Positions 1 to 15,100 of a DNA stretch of 64,000 nt are shown one piece after another. Every line of letters starts with the position of its first letter. Position 1 is the first letter of the stretch. The stretch is from Ifrita kowaldi (Eukaryota; Chordata; Aves; Passeriformes; Cinclosomatidae): NCBI GenBank assembly GCA_013398055.1, contig VZRS01014441.1, positions 378,222 through 442,221 on the forward strand, given 5' to 3'. The notes beneath the pieces are model-generated. The model was not told the DNA's origin. It did no database searches and saw only the letters and a list, made by a program, of their open reading frames with translations. The translations under genes were made by a program, and so were the position numbers.

Positions 1-157
1 CCTAAAAAGGTTACAGAGATGAATTGTTGCTCCTTTTTTACTTTTAGTGCTTCTACATTCTTGGAAATATGCAATGAAGTTTGGGTTTGCATTCAGGGTT
101 TTTTTGTCACTATAACAATGCTGTACTATTTCTCTTGTTCCCCCTACGCATGATCAG

Positions 158-194
158 GTGGTTCTTCAGGAAACCTCCTCTCATTAATAAAAAG
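158..194 (+). CDS. AOAH: AOAH coding exon (first in window)
   Basis: This 37-nt exon follows a pyrimidine-rich tract ending in CAG and is followed by the donor GTGAGT. It reads (x)-G-S-S-G-N-L-L-S-L-I-K-S when joined to the next exon, matching the segment before the LARN motif in mammalian AOAH. The acceptor and phase (it starts with two bases of a codon) are inferred from that alignment. Confidence 0.8.
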
Positions 195-3100
195 GTGAGT
201 GTTTAATGGGATTCAAGACCTAACCTGAAGTACAGAAGCACTGATGGAGCTCTACTCCTTTGACAGAAACAAGCAAAGCACTGTGAGGAATATATTATCC
301 ATGAGTGTTCTAAAAAGCACAGCTTCCCTTGACCAGTGTGCTCTGAAGTGCTGGCTGTTTCTTCTCTGGTATAAACATTATTAAATGGAAGAAAAACTTA
401 TTTTAAGCGTGGATATCACCATCTCCAGGGCCTTGAACTTGGCTCAGTTAAGCCAGGGGACCATTTCCAGTGATTTTAGGGAAGAGACTAAGCCTTTCTG
501 TAAATCTGTGCGTTGGGTCCCCTTGACTGTGTGTAGCAATGTAGATAGACATGGGCAGGTCCACTGTTATTTCCATATGGATATAACTGAGTAGCTACTG
601 GGTAGTGAGAGCAGCAGCTCTCCTTTTCAGATGAGTTTGGGTGGGTTGTGGTCATCTGGATTTGATTTAGTTTGCTTGACACTAATGTAGCTCACATCCT
701 AAAGGATTTATTTGTCTCCTCCAGAAAAAGTAGTAATGAATCCTTGCCCTCTAGCACTGAGGTTCAAACCACATCCTGATTTGATCTTGAGTTCAATTCT
801 ACACATAGACTTAGTTGTCAGCCAAACCTAGTCTTCCTCTCCCATCTCTGATTAAAAAATTCCCATCTTGATTCATGTCTTTGCCCCAAAGTGAAACTAT
901 TTGATTTGGCTTCTGAATAACACAAAGAAAATAGAAAGCCAGCAGGAAAAACAGTGAAAAAGACAAGCTCATGAGCAGCAAAAGGGAGAAGTGAAAAAAC
1001 TTTATTTAAGACACTTTACTAAAATATAAAACTAGAGTGAAAAATAACCCAACCACCCAACCAAAAAAAAAACCCTCTCCCAAACATAAGAGTATAGTCA
1101 TTTGGGCATTAGCCATATCCAGCCAGGATGCTTCCAAATGTGATCTCACACAAGCACAGTGTGTGATTCAGACACTGAGAGTGTATTTCCCCATTAATAC
1201 GGCTCCATATTTATCTTTTAGTTTGGCCAGAAACCAGATGTTGGACAATCCAGCCATAGTTATCTATGCTACAATTGGGAATGATGTCTGCAATGGGTAA
1301 GGTGCAAACTAAATGAATGTTTATAGTAGCATAAATTTGACTTCTTTAGAATACTGCTGGCTGCCAGGACATTTGTGTCTCACTGCTTTGTGCTTTTCCA
1401 TGGTGGCATTTTTCTTTGCTATTGGTCTTTATTTCTTAATTTTCTGCTGAAAATACTTGTTCTTTCCTTACCTGTATTTGTCATAGGCACCTACCAGTTC
1501 TCATTTGGAGCTTGCCTTTCTTTCTTTCTTTTATAAGCCAGTCATAAAATGACCAATGGTAAGTCTGAAGTAATTATTTATAACTTAGCAAAGGAAATTA
1601 ATAATAACAACAGGAGGGGGGGGAAAAAGTGTTTAAAAGCATGTGTATCTGTCTTACCCAGTGTGCCACTTCCTGTCAGGAGGGTGAGTGTGACTGGTTT
1701 ATCATTTCTGAGGAATGACAAAATAATCCCCTGTCGAGGTCTCTTTTCACCCTGCCTCTGCTGCCTGCAGTCTTTGCTGTGCTCTCCTGATGAGGTGTTT
1801 TGTCTTTCTGGCTTTATTCACGTCATAAGCTCTGCAGGAGAATGAACCGAAGCTTTCAAAACTAATAGTTCCTGTATTACCCATTAGCAATGCTCACAGG
1901 GACACCAAGAGTTCACTGGTTGGATGCTTCCCTTCCTCCGGGTAGTGGGAAGGCAGAAAACACCTTGCAACGAGGCCAGTGCACAGCACATCCATGCTGC
2001 AGTTTTGGTTTTGCAGGAGGTCTGAGTGCTGTTGCTAGTGCAATGTTATTTTCACCATGATCAGTCTTCAACTTTTCTTGTAGGTGGAGGAAATCAATCT
2101 GACTTACACAGAGACTTTCAAAATACTCACTTTGATAAATTCTGCATGCTCAGCTAAGTTTCCTTCCAAACGTTTTAAATATTCTCACCTGCAGGTTGCA
2201 TAATGAAGCTGGAGATATTATGCAGGCTGTCAGATGTGGCCATGAAAATGGCCAAGGTTTGGTATCCTAAAACTGCTTAACAGGCAGTTCATGGGTTGAA
2301 ACTCTGCTTGACAGGTGTTGTACTCCAGATAAGGATGTCCAAAGGCCAGGCAGGGCTTTTCTTGGCACTGCAGCACCTGACAGCCTTCAGCTGGGGCAGC
2401 AATGGGACCACTGGAGCACCTTTTAGATCCTTTCCTGGCATCACCAGCACCCTAGCCACAGGCAGGCAGCATGCAGAAATCACCTCCCATGAAACCTGCA
2501 CCCTCTGGTGCTTGTGCTCTCTCTGTTCCCCTGCCCAGAACTGCCAGATCTGCCCTCAGCACCCCCTGCTCCTGTTAGGGGAAAGATGCACAAATCCTTA
2601 AAGCAATGCTACCATGCTCTGACTGAGTGGGAAAAGCAGTCACAGGCCTGCTGGTACTTGCTGACAAGACTGTCCTGGGGATCTGTTTACTGGGAAGCTT
2701 ATGGAGATATCATTGCATCCATTGCCAGGATTATAAAGCCCCTACTTCCCCCTCCACAAAAAATTAAAAATCCACCTTTGCTGAAGTCCATGGCTCCTGC
2801 CATGGAGACTTTCAAAGTGTCTTCTCACAGGCTTGGCCCAGGCTCTGTTGTGCACATATTTCAGTTCTGCTGTGTCACTGCCTTTGCTAAAAGCACCTCT
2901 TTTTCCTTTGTTTTATTCCTCATTCTGCAGGCTATTCCTTTTGCTTACCCTGTATCTAACACTGCTTTCTATTCTCGTCTGAAGTAAAATCAAATTTTCC
3001 AGAAATTTAAACCATTTTGACCTTGCCTCACCCATTTGTTTATTCCAAAACCTTCCAGAGCAGTATTTAATACTTGTTTGAAACTCTGATGTCTTTTTAT

Positions 3101-6100
3101 CCCAGCATCCACTATCGAGCAGAGACACTTTTGTCTGCCCAAATTCTCACTGCTGTTTTCTGTCTGTTTTCTTCCAAAACATTCACAGCATCAAAAGAGG
3201 CTATCAAGCTGTAGTGATCCCTGTGACTCCTACAAGGAAAGATACTGCAGCTTCTGTAGCATCGTGCTGTTTCCATTGAAGGGGCTGGACAGCAGAGAGA
3301 GATTTTTTTCAGTGTCCAGTCACTGTGTAGCTGCCCTGGCTCTGATGTACCTACAGAGGTTAGGGAGGATGCAGAGCATCCAATGGGCTTGACTTCAAAC
3401 CTAGGGCTTGGCAAATAAAAACCTCTTCAAGGACTGCTTTAAACTGCAGTAATACAGCTTTTCTGGCCTTATCCTGTACTTTGGCTTCAAAAGAGGGCGT
3501 AGTGCTGAGCATACTGTAGACACAGGTCTTCCCAAAGCATTGTTAAAATGCAGGTATTTCATCCCATGCGAAGAGTGGGGCAATGAGTAATGTGGATGTT
3601 TGTAGAGGGAAAAGATAATGAAATTGGCAGCCTGTGTTAAAGATTCCTGGTAGTCTCCACACTCTGGTGTCCAAACAGGGGGGATAGAAAAATAAAGACA
3701 GATGGCAATGGTATCTCTCAGCCCACCAAGGTGTAAATGTGAGATACAGAAACCTAGAACAAAAAAAAAAAAGATCAGACAAGAAAATAATGAGCACCAG
3801 AAGTCTCAAATGCTGTACAACTACTGCAAATACTAGTTGCATTTGGGGTATGGCACTGTTTCTCCAGCCTCTCCTTCACAGATCTGCACTTACAGCATCT
3901 GCAACACACAGCAAGGCGACAGCAGCAAAGCAGGGTGAGCAGGAACCCATCACGAAAGGACCTTGTACAAAGTGGTACCAGTGCCAGCAAGAGCATAATG
4001 CTCCTTTACTGTAAGACTATCAGCACCAAAGAGCTGCTGCACCCTCCGGCCCTGAAAATAGTGTGTGAGCGGGCAACACCTCTAGCCCTCATGCCCTGGG
4101 CATACCAGCCTTATGCAGCAAGCCCAGGGCAATGAGGTGAGGGTACCACAACAGGCCCTGGTGCTCAGCCAGACACCTTGGAGTCTTTATGGCAGAGCCA
4201 AAATAGAATGTATCTACAAGGTTGCTTTCTTCTCATTTGGTTTTAATTTCATAGCCTGGCACAGAAAGGAAATTTGAAGAAATACACTAACATATCTGCA
4301 TGACTTCAACACCATATGACAAGAGAAAGTGGAATTATGAATGTCATAGTAATTTTGGCTTATACTGACTTACTTGTGGTAGAGGCCTTACATCAGACCA
4401 GTATTTTGAAATCAAGTGCTGCAACACCTGTAGGCGAAATGAAGTAATTTCAGAGCAAATCCACGGTCTTATCTCAAAAGTAGCTTGATTGGGTGGCTGT
4501 CACAAGGATAAACTGTAATCTTAATGCTGTTTTTCAGTTCTCCCTACTAGAAAGTCTCAAATGCTTCAGCAGCACATACTGCATTAAGATGAATTTCTGG
4601 GCCCAGGAAACTCACCCAATTTTTATTTTGTGTGCAAAATGCAGCTCACTGAAGAATCCCAAAACCTTCTAAGGGAACATGCTTCTCCCACACAGGACCC
4701 ACGCTCCTCCCCGAATCCAAACATTTCTAATGCCATGAGACAGAACAACAATGCCTTGGAAAGCTCCTGCTTCTATGGTGTTCACTGACAAAGAATCTGA
4801 CCCAATTCACCAGCAGCTTACTCAGCACTGCAAGCATCAAGTTTGCCCTTCTCTTACCCCTGGGAAGCCAAGCAAGAGATGAAAGGGCCTGGATGGAGCC
4901 TTCTGGCTGCTAAAGTGATTGCTTTTCTACAAGCAAAGAGCACAAGCAAGAGGACAAAATGTGAGAACCACTAAAACAATGAGGGTGGTCATTAGTGCAA
5001 CCTTCCTGGTTGGAAGGACACCCCCTGTCTTACTTCTTGATCTTTCTCTCTGAACGCCTTGGTCAGCTGAGCCACACCACCAAGATGGAAGTAAAACTGT
5101 CACAAGACCTTGCTTCCCAAGGTGGACGGATCCTCTTTTGCTGGGATGGGACAGCCTTCTGAGGGCTGTGTTCCCCGCCTTGCTGTCAGCCCCTTGTGGA
5201 CACGTGCACCATGAGAGCGCGACAATAGCTCTCAGGCGGGAGAGCGCGTGAACGCTTTTTCTGTAATAAAGTGGTTGCTATAATAACATAACTAGAGCAG
5301 TGTTCTCCAGGCAGCCTGGGGTGGTTTTGCTTGTTTGTTTTCCTTATATAAATTGAAATGTATTTCAACTTTAAGATTTAATTTCCCCCCACATTCCTGC
5401 GGCATTTACAGCTAAATACAAGAGGGGAAGGATAAACCTGGGCTGGGGAATCTGGCTTGAAGAAGTTCACGCCTGACAGTGAGTCACAAAATGTGGGCAA
5501 TCAGTCCATGTGGAACACTGACACAGCTCCTGTACCCCAGTGGACTATTTTAATCTTAGATATCACCTCTCTCCAAGCTCCCACGTTTATCCAGACCCCT
5601 CTCCTGCCCTCCTGCAGAGCTCTAGTAAGAGCTCCAGGACATGTGAGAGACAAAGCTACCTTAGATATTCCTACCTTGCATAATCAAAGAGCATGTTGAA
5701 TGAAGAGAAAATGCAGGAACCCATGGGGAAAGAAGTCCTATTTTCACCCAGCTGTGATGAGGGTTTGCTTTGCATCACTTCTTTGCTTGCTTTCTCTCTT
5801 CTTCTACTTCTTCCTCACTTATTGAACAAAAACTGGTTTGTTTTGGTTTTTCACCTTGACCCCCAAGTCTTCTTGCTTTTACTCCTTCTTCTTCCCCTGT
5901 CTCACTGGGGAGGAAAGGAAGGAAGGGAAGCAGGTGAGCAGCTGTGTGATGCTTTTCTGCCCATGGAGTTAACCCACAACAGGAGTCTTCTGTATAAAAA
6001 AGGGATGCATCTGTCTGTTTTAGCAGAGAGATGGGGCACACTGAGGGAGGGAGGTTTTTATATCACATCTGATTTTGGCAATGACAACTGAGAGACATCA

Positions 6101-9100
6101 CAACATTTTTCTAAGGTTTTGTTCAGTTGACTTAATGTGGAAGAGCAGCAAACAGAGAAAATGACACTGTTTCAGGTGCCTTTTTGGAGACACAGTATTC
6201 CTGACACAATATCCTATTGGCATCCTCTTCTTTAGGGAACGTGACACGCTGGCCCACATGACCACACCCAAAGAAATGCTCTCCAATGTGGTGCAAGCTC
6301 TGCGATACCTGGACTCCCATCTTCCAAATGGCAGCCATGTGATTTTAACAGGCTTGGTAGACGGTCGCTTCCTCTGGGATAACCTGCATGACAGATACCA
6401 TCCTCTAGGTAAATATGAGGTGTTGTGGGGTTCCTCCTGGTTAGCTGCCTATTCATGTTGCCTTCTCTCCCTAAAAAATCTATGAATCTATTAATGATTT
6501 CAAGCAAACCTGACAGAGTGCAGGAGATCTGAGAAATATGAGCCAGATATTGGCCATGCTGCAGAAGTAGGAATGACAGCTCTTACCATCCCCAGTGCAG
6601 GACAGGTCAGAACCCTATTCTGCCCGGTTCCCCTGCCAGCCATACCCACCCAGCTCCAAACCAGGCTCAACACATGTTGTGGTGGTGTAAACAAGCTGTT
6701 CTACCTCAGTTTTGGCCCAACATTATGGCCAGCCTGCCTGGCCACACTTCATCCTGATTGCTGTTGTAGGTGGAGATGGACATTTAGTTGACACTCACTA
6801 GTGGACATTGTAGTAAAACCGGATGTGGACCAAGGCGGAAGATTAAGTCAGGGGGTCGCAAAAGACTGTTTTTATATTAGAGAAATGAATTTGCTGACAG
6901 TGCTGGTGCCTGGCACCTCCTACACTACCTGTATGTGATGATTGAAACCTCACACCATGTGCAGGCATGTTTTGGGGCATTCCCTCAGAGTGTAGTTACT
7001 GTAAAGTGCTTTGGGGCATTTTTTTCAGAGATTTGGAGGCTGTCTTTGGGTGCCTGTCATCTCAGGGTGTGAATGACATGATACCTCTGACCACTAACAG
7101 ATCACTCCTTGGTTTTCTAGAGCGAAAGCGTGCACTTATTTGTGTTTTAGTAACGGAATCTCTTTTGCATCTGACAAGCAGGAAGTTGTTGTCATAATAG
7201 TTCACACCAGCAAAGAGAGAGAGAAGCTAAATCACATCATTAAAATGGTAGATTACAACTTCAGATGGTTTTGGCAGCCACTGGGTAACACAGCTTGCAG
7301 CACACCCTGCGCTGTAGTTTACCAAGGTTCCCTAGTGATTACCAATGGGCCCACATCTTCCCCATTTCTACTCCTATATTTTTCCCTCATAATCACCATA
7401 CTAGTGCCAATGAAGGGGAAAAAAAAAAAAAAAGAGAAAAATCTTGCCCCTTTCAGGGCAGGGGGAACCAGCGATAATTAATTTTTAGTCACATAAACCC
7501 ATTTCTTCCCTTGAGTGCATGTTTATCACAGCGACAGTTCCTCTAACTGGGTATCTAATTATCAGAAACAACACGTAGCCAAATCAGGAGTGATTAACTA
7601 TAGGATCAGTTGGAAAATTTTCAGAGGGGCTGATTTGCCTTGGAGGGACCCAATTAATCCTAAGCAACACGTTTTGCAGCAAGGGATCCCTTCTGGCACA
7701 TCCTCTGACAGGCTGTGAGTAGGATTCCCCATTTGGCTGCCAGTCAGCTGTGACCAGACATCAGTCCGGCTTTCTGCCAGATCCCTAGTCCCCACAACAG
7801 CCCATCCCAGGACCTGATGCTTCAGGCTACAGGAATCTGGAACATCCAGATATACAGAAGTGACACTAGATCTTTGAACCCCCCCCACTTTTTGCTTCCT
7901 GGGCAGCTGGAACTGCTGCTGGGAGATGAGCAGCTGTGTGAAAGGCAGGAAACATCTGTATCAGGGAGCCATTGCAAAGCAATCTGAGAAGCCCATTTCA
8001 CTTGGGAGAGATTATACTTTGCAGTCCCTAAAAACAACAATAAGAAATTCCTATTTCAGAACTGCAAAAATATCAAAGCCTGATGGGGTGATCAGTGTAC
8101 TACAAACAATAAGACAACTGATACAAAACTATGTGGCCATTTAATTCCCTTCTTAGTTGTAGTTACCAAAGAAGAAAAAGAATTGAGATAACGGATAATT
8201 TTCTCAGCAAGCCAGGCTATTGCATAGCCCAGTGAATTTTAGGGAATGTTAGCTGGGTGTTTGACTTGGTGCATGAATTTCCTCACCCACACAAGCATAT
8301 CCACTTCCCTCCATGACAGCAAAATTGTTTCTCCCTTTTAAGTCCAGCCTCTGTGAGGTAAATGTAAGGTATACAGGCACACTTCAACTTTGCAAACCTT
8401 GCTTTTCTTTGGCGGGTGAGAGACATGTTAATGGGAAAATATCAGTCACGCACTTTGGAAGTTGACATAGGCTGTGATGACTAACCGCACACATGACACA
8501 AATCACCTATGAAAGGCAGGAGAGGGATGCTGGAGAAGCAGTGTGGGGCTGTGCACACTGTGGGGACATGGGCACCTTAGCAGGAAGGATACCTTGGTGC
8601 TGCCACCTCTATTGCACCCCAGCTCTGGTGGTGGGAGGGTACCCTGGGGCTAGGGGGTGTTCTGGGGCTCCTGGGGTGCCTCCTCCCACCCAGGGGTGTA
8701 AGGCATGGGAATGCACAGATGTGCAGAATGAAGTCACATTTGGCCATCGGGCACATGAAATTCCGCTCTCTGTGTTTTGCAGGACAACTGAACAAGGATG
8801 TCACGTACAGTCAACTCTACTCATTCCTCGACTGCCTCCAGGTAAGGTCTGCAGCTGTAGCTTAGGAGCTCCCCGTTCATCTTGGTCAGCTGCTAAAGGC
8901 CCTCTCCTCATGCCTGCCCAGGTGAGCCCCTGCAGCGGCTGGCTGACCCCCAATGAGACCCTCAGGAATCTGACCTCGGAGGTAAGTCTCAATGGGGCTG
9001 CGATGGGATCGCCCCAGTGCGCCAGCACTCTGCCCTGTGTCTGAGGAGAGAAGCCCAATTGCCTCAAAGGCAAGATGTCAGCACAGCTTTTTTTCTTCCA

Positions 9101-12100
9101 AAGGCAAGGAGAAAATGTGGAAATATCCACAGCAATCCTTTCAAATGTTTCTCAGGCTCTGGGAGGCAGCATGCTCAAGTTAAGGGATTTGTAAAGGTAT
9201 TCCTGTTACAAGCTCTCAGCTACCCAAATTTATGCTCAAGGGATGTGATCTCCCCGAGACAAAACTGTTCAGGTTCTTGTTCTTTAAGAAGAAAATGTAC
9301 CTGATAAGAAAGGAAAGGCTTTTGAATCAAGCGAGCTGTTGGTATGACAAGCCAGCTGCATAGATTTTTCTGGCTGCGGGAACAGGTCCTGAGAGCAAGA
9401 GCCTTACCCTGTTTTCATTTGGGATTTGTGCTAATCTTCCTCTGACACATTTCTGTGGACTTAATCACCAGATGGTGTGACCAGGGAGTATCCAGGCTCA
9501 GTGCAGGAATGGGAACAGACAGAAAAGAGATGTCTTAAAACTGACCCTAAAAATCTGGCTGCAGAAGTCAATGACACGTGATACCAGCCACTTATTTTCT
9601 TACGGTACAAGCTGATTTTTAATCCCAGCAGTCCCCTGCAGCCATGTAAAAGAGCCAGTAACCAGCTATTATCAAAGGTGTCATCTCTGTGTATGGCTGT
9701 ATTAATGTTTGCATTCGCTAAACAACAAAATATGGCCTTAATTTCACCAAAGCTTACATTTTATGCACTGTCCCTCTTGACTTCAGAGAAGGCCATTAAG
9801 CACATTCCTAAACCTTTGCAGGATTGCAGCTTATATATTCATACCAACAATACAGAACATAGAGTACACGTAACTTCTGTCCATGAACAATGCATATGTC
9901 TTCAGGGTATGAATTAATCATTCTGAGTCCCTGTCTGAAACTAATTGTCTATGTTATTATCCAAACCGCACAATTTAAATATTTAGGAGATCCTGATCTC
10001 TGTTATGGCTGCAGAAATTACACTGGATGTATCAGGCAGACACTCAATGGTGGTAATTTACTCTTCTGAAAGTAAGGGTGGAATTTGGTCTGCATAGATA
10101 AGCATTATCACCCACAACTTAGTAGTGGGAAGGATAATAGGAAAAGAGGACATTTCTCTTGTAGAAAAGTTTTGCGTTTCTTAGAGAGGAATGAAAATTA
10201 CTGGGCTCCAAAAGCGAGAAACTTAGAATATTTATATAAGTGTAGGGACACTACTAAAAGAGGTCTCCAGTGAAATAAGCATATGCTGTATTAAACTTAC
10301 AAAATCAGCTGAGGCCTCAGTGCAACCTGCGAGAATGAGCTGGGTAGTCCAAAGGCTGGTGGTGCTCATGCAAGTCCACGTTCTGATGAAGAGCCCCATT
10401 TCACCTCCTGTCCCCCAGCTGACAGGGCAACATTATCTTTCAAATCCCTGCCTCCACATCAGTGATAAAAGCGGGATCCGTGCAAAGCAACATGAATAGC
10501 AATGAATAGTCATTAAATCGCTTGATTCTTGCAGAGAGCGGTACAACTTTCCAATGTCCTGAAAGAAATAGCAAGATCTGAGAAATTTGTCAACTTTGAT
10601 ATTTTCTACATGGATTTCCCACTGAGACAAAGTAAGTTGTTTTTTACCCTGTCTTTCTCACAAAGCATTTACTCAAGTGCTGGGCTGCTGCTATGCTCCT
10701 CATATTTTGGCTCTGTACCAGGAGAAGGGCAGTATAGTCAGCCAGTCCAGGTGACCCTGCAGTCAGGGCTGTGGCCAAGGAGGGATCCTTAATGCCAGTT
10801 TCTCCTGGCTTTCATGGTTGGGGTACCCAGGGACCTTTCCTGAGACAAGATCCCACCACCCCCTTGGGAACCACAACCTCCCCACTGGTCCCAGCTGCCG
10901 GCACCCACAAGCCCAGTGATGCACAGCACAGTGGCCACTTTCTCTTGGGTAGCAAGGTGACAGGGACAACAGATGTGCCTCTGCTAAGAAGGCCTCCTGC
11001 TTGCCCACTGCAGCTTTTCAGGCTGATGAAGTAAAAAAAGAAATCTCAGACCTGCACTGGTCCGTAAGATTTGGTTTTGGTTCTGAACATTGCTTTTATA
11101 GCGGGTCATCTAGGCTGGAGATGTCTACCTGCCGTGGTCAAAGTGGTCTTGGTGAGATGTAGTTTACTTTGTCACTGACTGGGCTTCATGCTGCCTCCTC
11201 TGGGCTGAGCAGTGCCTTGGGAAGGAGATCTTTCATCAGCCATTTTCCCGCCTCAATAACACAGCCACCCTCTCACTGTTCCCAAAAGCAGAAGCACCTC
11301 TCCCAGGAATAGCTGGCTTCTTTCCTATGTTTCTTTAAACACCTACATACTACTGTAACTTTTGACTTGAAGAGCTTACAAAACCTGTCCTTCTGTGATC
11401 TTTAGTGACATTAGGTAAGCGCATTACCTAAATCACTTTCTTCTGCAACTGACACTTAAAAATAAATTAAAACATCCAGGAAACTTTTGTCATTACCTAT
11501 GAGAGTGAGCAGACAGTGTCCCTGTTGGGCTGGGGACAGACACCTGTCCCTGAATCCGTCTCAGCTCTGTTTGCCTTGCAAGACGCACAGAGATCCAGGT
11601 TGAGGCAACACCCAGCATCAGCTCAGATTCATCACAAGAAGAACCACACTCTTTCTTTTTAAAAATAGGGATCAGCATGAGATGGGGGATTGATTTTGGC
11701 AACGTATTTCAAGTAGTTAGATAGTGATGGGAAAGTAGGAAAACAGCTTTTTATTTCTATATCCAGCCTGAATCTCCAACGTTACAACTTGTCTGTCTCT
11801 CTGCCATTGTGCACTGCTGTGAAGAGACCGGCCCCATCCTCATCATCTTCCCACAGGCTCTTCCTCTAAATGGACCATCCCCGTCCCTCAGCCTCCCTTC
11901 ATGGGGCAGGAGCTCCAGCCCCGGCCACTTTGGGGTCTGTCCCAAATAGCCTGAATGTTTACATTCAAAAAATAGTACGTAACAATTAGGAAAAAAGTTT
12001 GATCTGCATTTCCTTGTTTTAATATTCACATAGAGAGGTAGTTCCATGTTGGTCCTTATTGAAAAATTTTATCTGGGGACTGTATTTTAAATCCCAGCAT

Positions 12101-15100
12101 GCAGGCATCTAAATCCAAAGCCACAAAGGGACAGAAGCACCCTGTCAATACTTTAAAGTGTACTTCTCTAACACTTCTCCCCATTAGTGCTTGGCTGTCC
12201 TTGAAACCATGAAGCTGCCATGGCACCTGAGATTATTAAAAAATCTCATTTTGCAGCCAAATCCTATCAAAATTCACAAACTTATTTTATCCTACATGAC
12301 CCAGTTCCGGAAGCTGGTTCTGGGTCTCATGAAGACCATATGGAGGAGGAGGAGGTAAAGAAGGGAGGATGGGAGAAGCAGCCTTTCTGTCCAAAAGTTT
12401 CTGTCAGAGAGGTGGGCTCCACTGTCAAGTTCATTCTCGTAGCACAGAGTTTCAGGGTGTCCAAGTCTCCTGGCAGCTTTTGCCTCAGCTACTTAATATT
12501 TAACAAGTCATTAGGACTTGGAATGAACTACCTGCTGGGTAGGCAAATTACTTTAATAAGTTAAATTACTAACTTTAGTTAATTTATTTGCTTTCACAAA
12601 AGGAAACATCTTAATATAATTTGCTGTTCTTGATTACATCGCGTTAAATAAATGAAGTAAACAAAATCACACATGCATATACAAACATCAGCTTTGAAAG
12701 ACACTTTGCAAAATTTCCTGCAGTCCTGGAGCCAAGGATTCAAGCTTGCCATCAGGAAAGCTGTCAGATCGCGAGTGTGCTCAAAAGCCAGCTAAGGCTG
12801 CTGACCTACTTTTCTGGTCTCTTTCTGAAGCAAGCAGCAAATCCTCCCCGAAACTCTCCAGACATCAAATATTTAGCAGTGGTTAAACACTGTGATGAGT
12901 ACATTGATTTCAGGCTGGCCTGGGCATATTTATGTACATAGCAGCTCCCAGCTTTTTCCGAGTAAAATTTGAGTATATTAGCATGTATTCTAGATTTAGA
13001 TGGACACTCAAGCTCACACGTTGACCTTGACTGAAGAAATTAGCAGTTTCTTTATGAAGCAGTGCAATAAAGATGGGGATTGTTATGCCTTTCCCTTGGT
13101 GTGGATGGAAGCCATCTCTAGTCTAGTCCAGCCAAGGCAACAGGCATTTCTAAGACAAACTCTGGACATACTTGGTGGGTATTTGCTCCACTGCTCCAGG
13201 ATTTTTGGAGGTCAGGTATAATAGTGTAAATTGACCTATCTTGATACAAATTTTACTTATCTTACTCACTCCTCTGCTACTTCTGGCACTGGAACAGTAG
13301 TATCTCTACAAAGTAAAGCACAGTACACAGCCTTGTACTCCATGTAGAATATCACATATAAGGAGTTAGGTGAGTTCACTGTGCATCTATACGGGCACTG
13401 CATGGTGTAATCTAAGGTAAATATGTGTTGTGCCCAACATACCGTAAATTTGAAACAAACCTACAAGCCCCGTGTCTTGAAACAGGTTACTTTGGGTGCT
13501 GTCTGAAGCATCACAAGTGGGTTTCTACAGTCAAAGCAGGAATATCACCTCTTTGTGAATGAGAGTTAGCATGGGGACCCAGACAGCACTTTTTGACACA
13601 ACAGCCAGGGTCCAAAAAACAGCAGTGAGCCCAGATCAAGCTGTGGTGCTTGAATGGCGAACATTTTCCTCCTGACAGGATGCTTGCATAATGCTATTAA
13701 GAATTCTTAATCTGTCATTATAAAAGGAATTATTGAATTTACAGTCTGTTAATGCCATATCCACTAGTCCCATGTTTGATCACTCCACAGCCCTTTTGAA
13801 GAGAGAAAGCTTTTTACTTCTCTAATGGCTCCAGGGCTTACAGCACAGCATCATTTGCATTGAATGTCATGCTTATGTAATTCAAAAGGTTATTTTGTTG
13901 GAGTTGAAAAAGACCACTCAGAAGATAAGTAACCAAAAATGACAGTCTGTTCATGCACACTTCAGCCCATGTGAATATTCTGTTACCGTCTCTTTCTCTA
14001 AAAAGTGCTGTTTTCTTTATTTTTTCTTTTGCACTGCTGAAGATGAAACTAACATGGGAAATGCAAAAGTATTAAATCAGTATTAAATAATTTACAGCTT
14101 TACTTGCTACAGCATCCATCTTAGTTGGGAGGGAAAGTGAATTGTTTTACGATCATTTATGTTCAAAGCGCTTCCTTGCATAAATATAGCAGAGGAAAAA
14201 AATAACAATAAAGGCTTAAATACTGCCCCAAGGAAAGGGGATTGTACACACTATTGGCTTTGACAACTTTATGTGAATTATCATAATCTTCACGCAGAAC
14301 TGTCATGTGCTTAAAAATACCAGCGGTGCTTTGAGGAGGAGGGGGGTACATCTCTGGGTGGGCATCTCCGTGCTCACTGCTGATAACCCCTCTGCTTGCG
14401 CTCTTCGCAGCGGCCGAGGAGTGGCGCAAGATGGGAGGTGAGCCCTGGCAGCTGATCGAACCAGTTGATGGCTTTCACCCCAGCCAGGTAAAACCCAGCC
14501 CCAGAAGTTGGGTGGGAGCAGGTGGGATGTGGGAGCAGGTGGGATGCTGGTGCCCATTACTGCCCCAGGCACCCAGCTGGCATGCCACAGGCATGCAGGT
14601 TTGGGGAATCTGTCTTTTTTAAAAGAGAGAGTCATAGAATCATTTAGGTTGGAAAGAATTCTAAAATCATGGATGCCAACCATTAACCTAACACTGCCAA
14701 GTCCACCAGTAAACCCTGCCCCTGAACAGCACATCTACAAGCCTGTTAAATACCTCCAGGGACAGTGATACACCCACTTCCATTGGCAGCCTCTTCCAAT
14801 GCTTGGCAACCCTTTCCCTGAAATAATTTTTCCTAATATCCAATCTAACCCCTCTCTGGTGCAGTTTGAGGCCATTTCCTTGTGTCCTATTAATTGTTTC
14901 AAGGGAGAAGAAACCAACCCCCACCTCATCACAACCTTTTTCTAGGTTGTAGAGAGCACTAAGATCTCCCCTCAGCCTCCTTTTCTCCAGGCTAAAAAAC
15001 TTCTGTTTTCTCAGTTGCTGCTCAATAAATCTTGTGCTCCAGACCCTCTTCCAGCTCTATTGCTCTTCTCTGGACAAACTCCAGGATCTCAATGTCTTTT

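Noticed and set aside
2508..2987. 159-codon plus-strand frame in an AOAH intron
   Set aside because: No homology recognised, no splice support, and similar frames occur by chance in a 64-kb window.
5693..6091. 132-codon frame with Leu-rich, membrane-like stretches
   Set aside because: The hydrophobic runs come from a CTT/TTC-rich pyrimidine tract.
8493..9044. 183-codon plus-strand frame spanning two AOAH exons
   Set aside because: It is in a different frame from the AOAH exons at 8783 and 8922 and reads through their introns.
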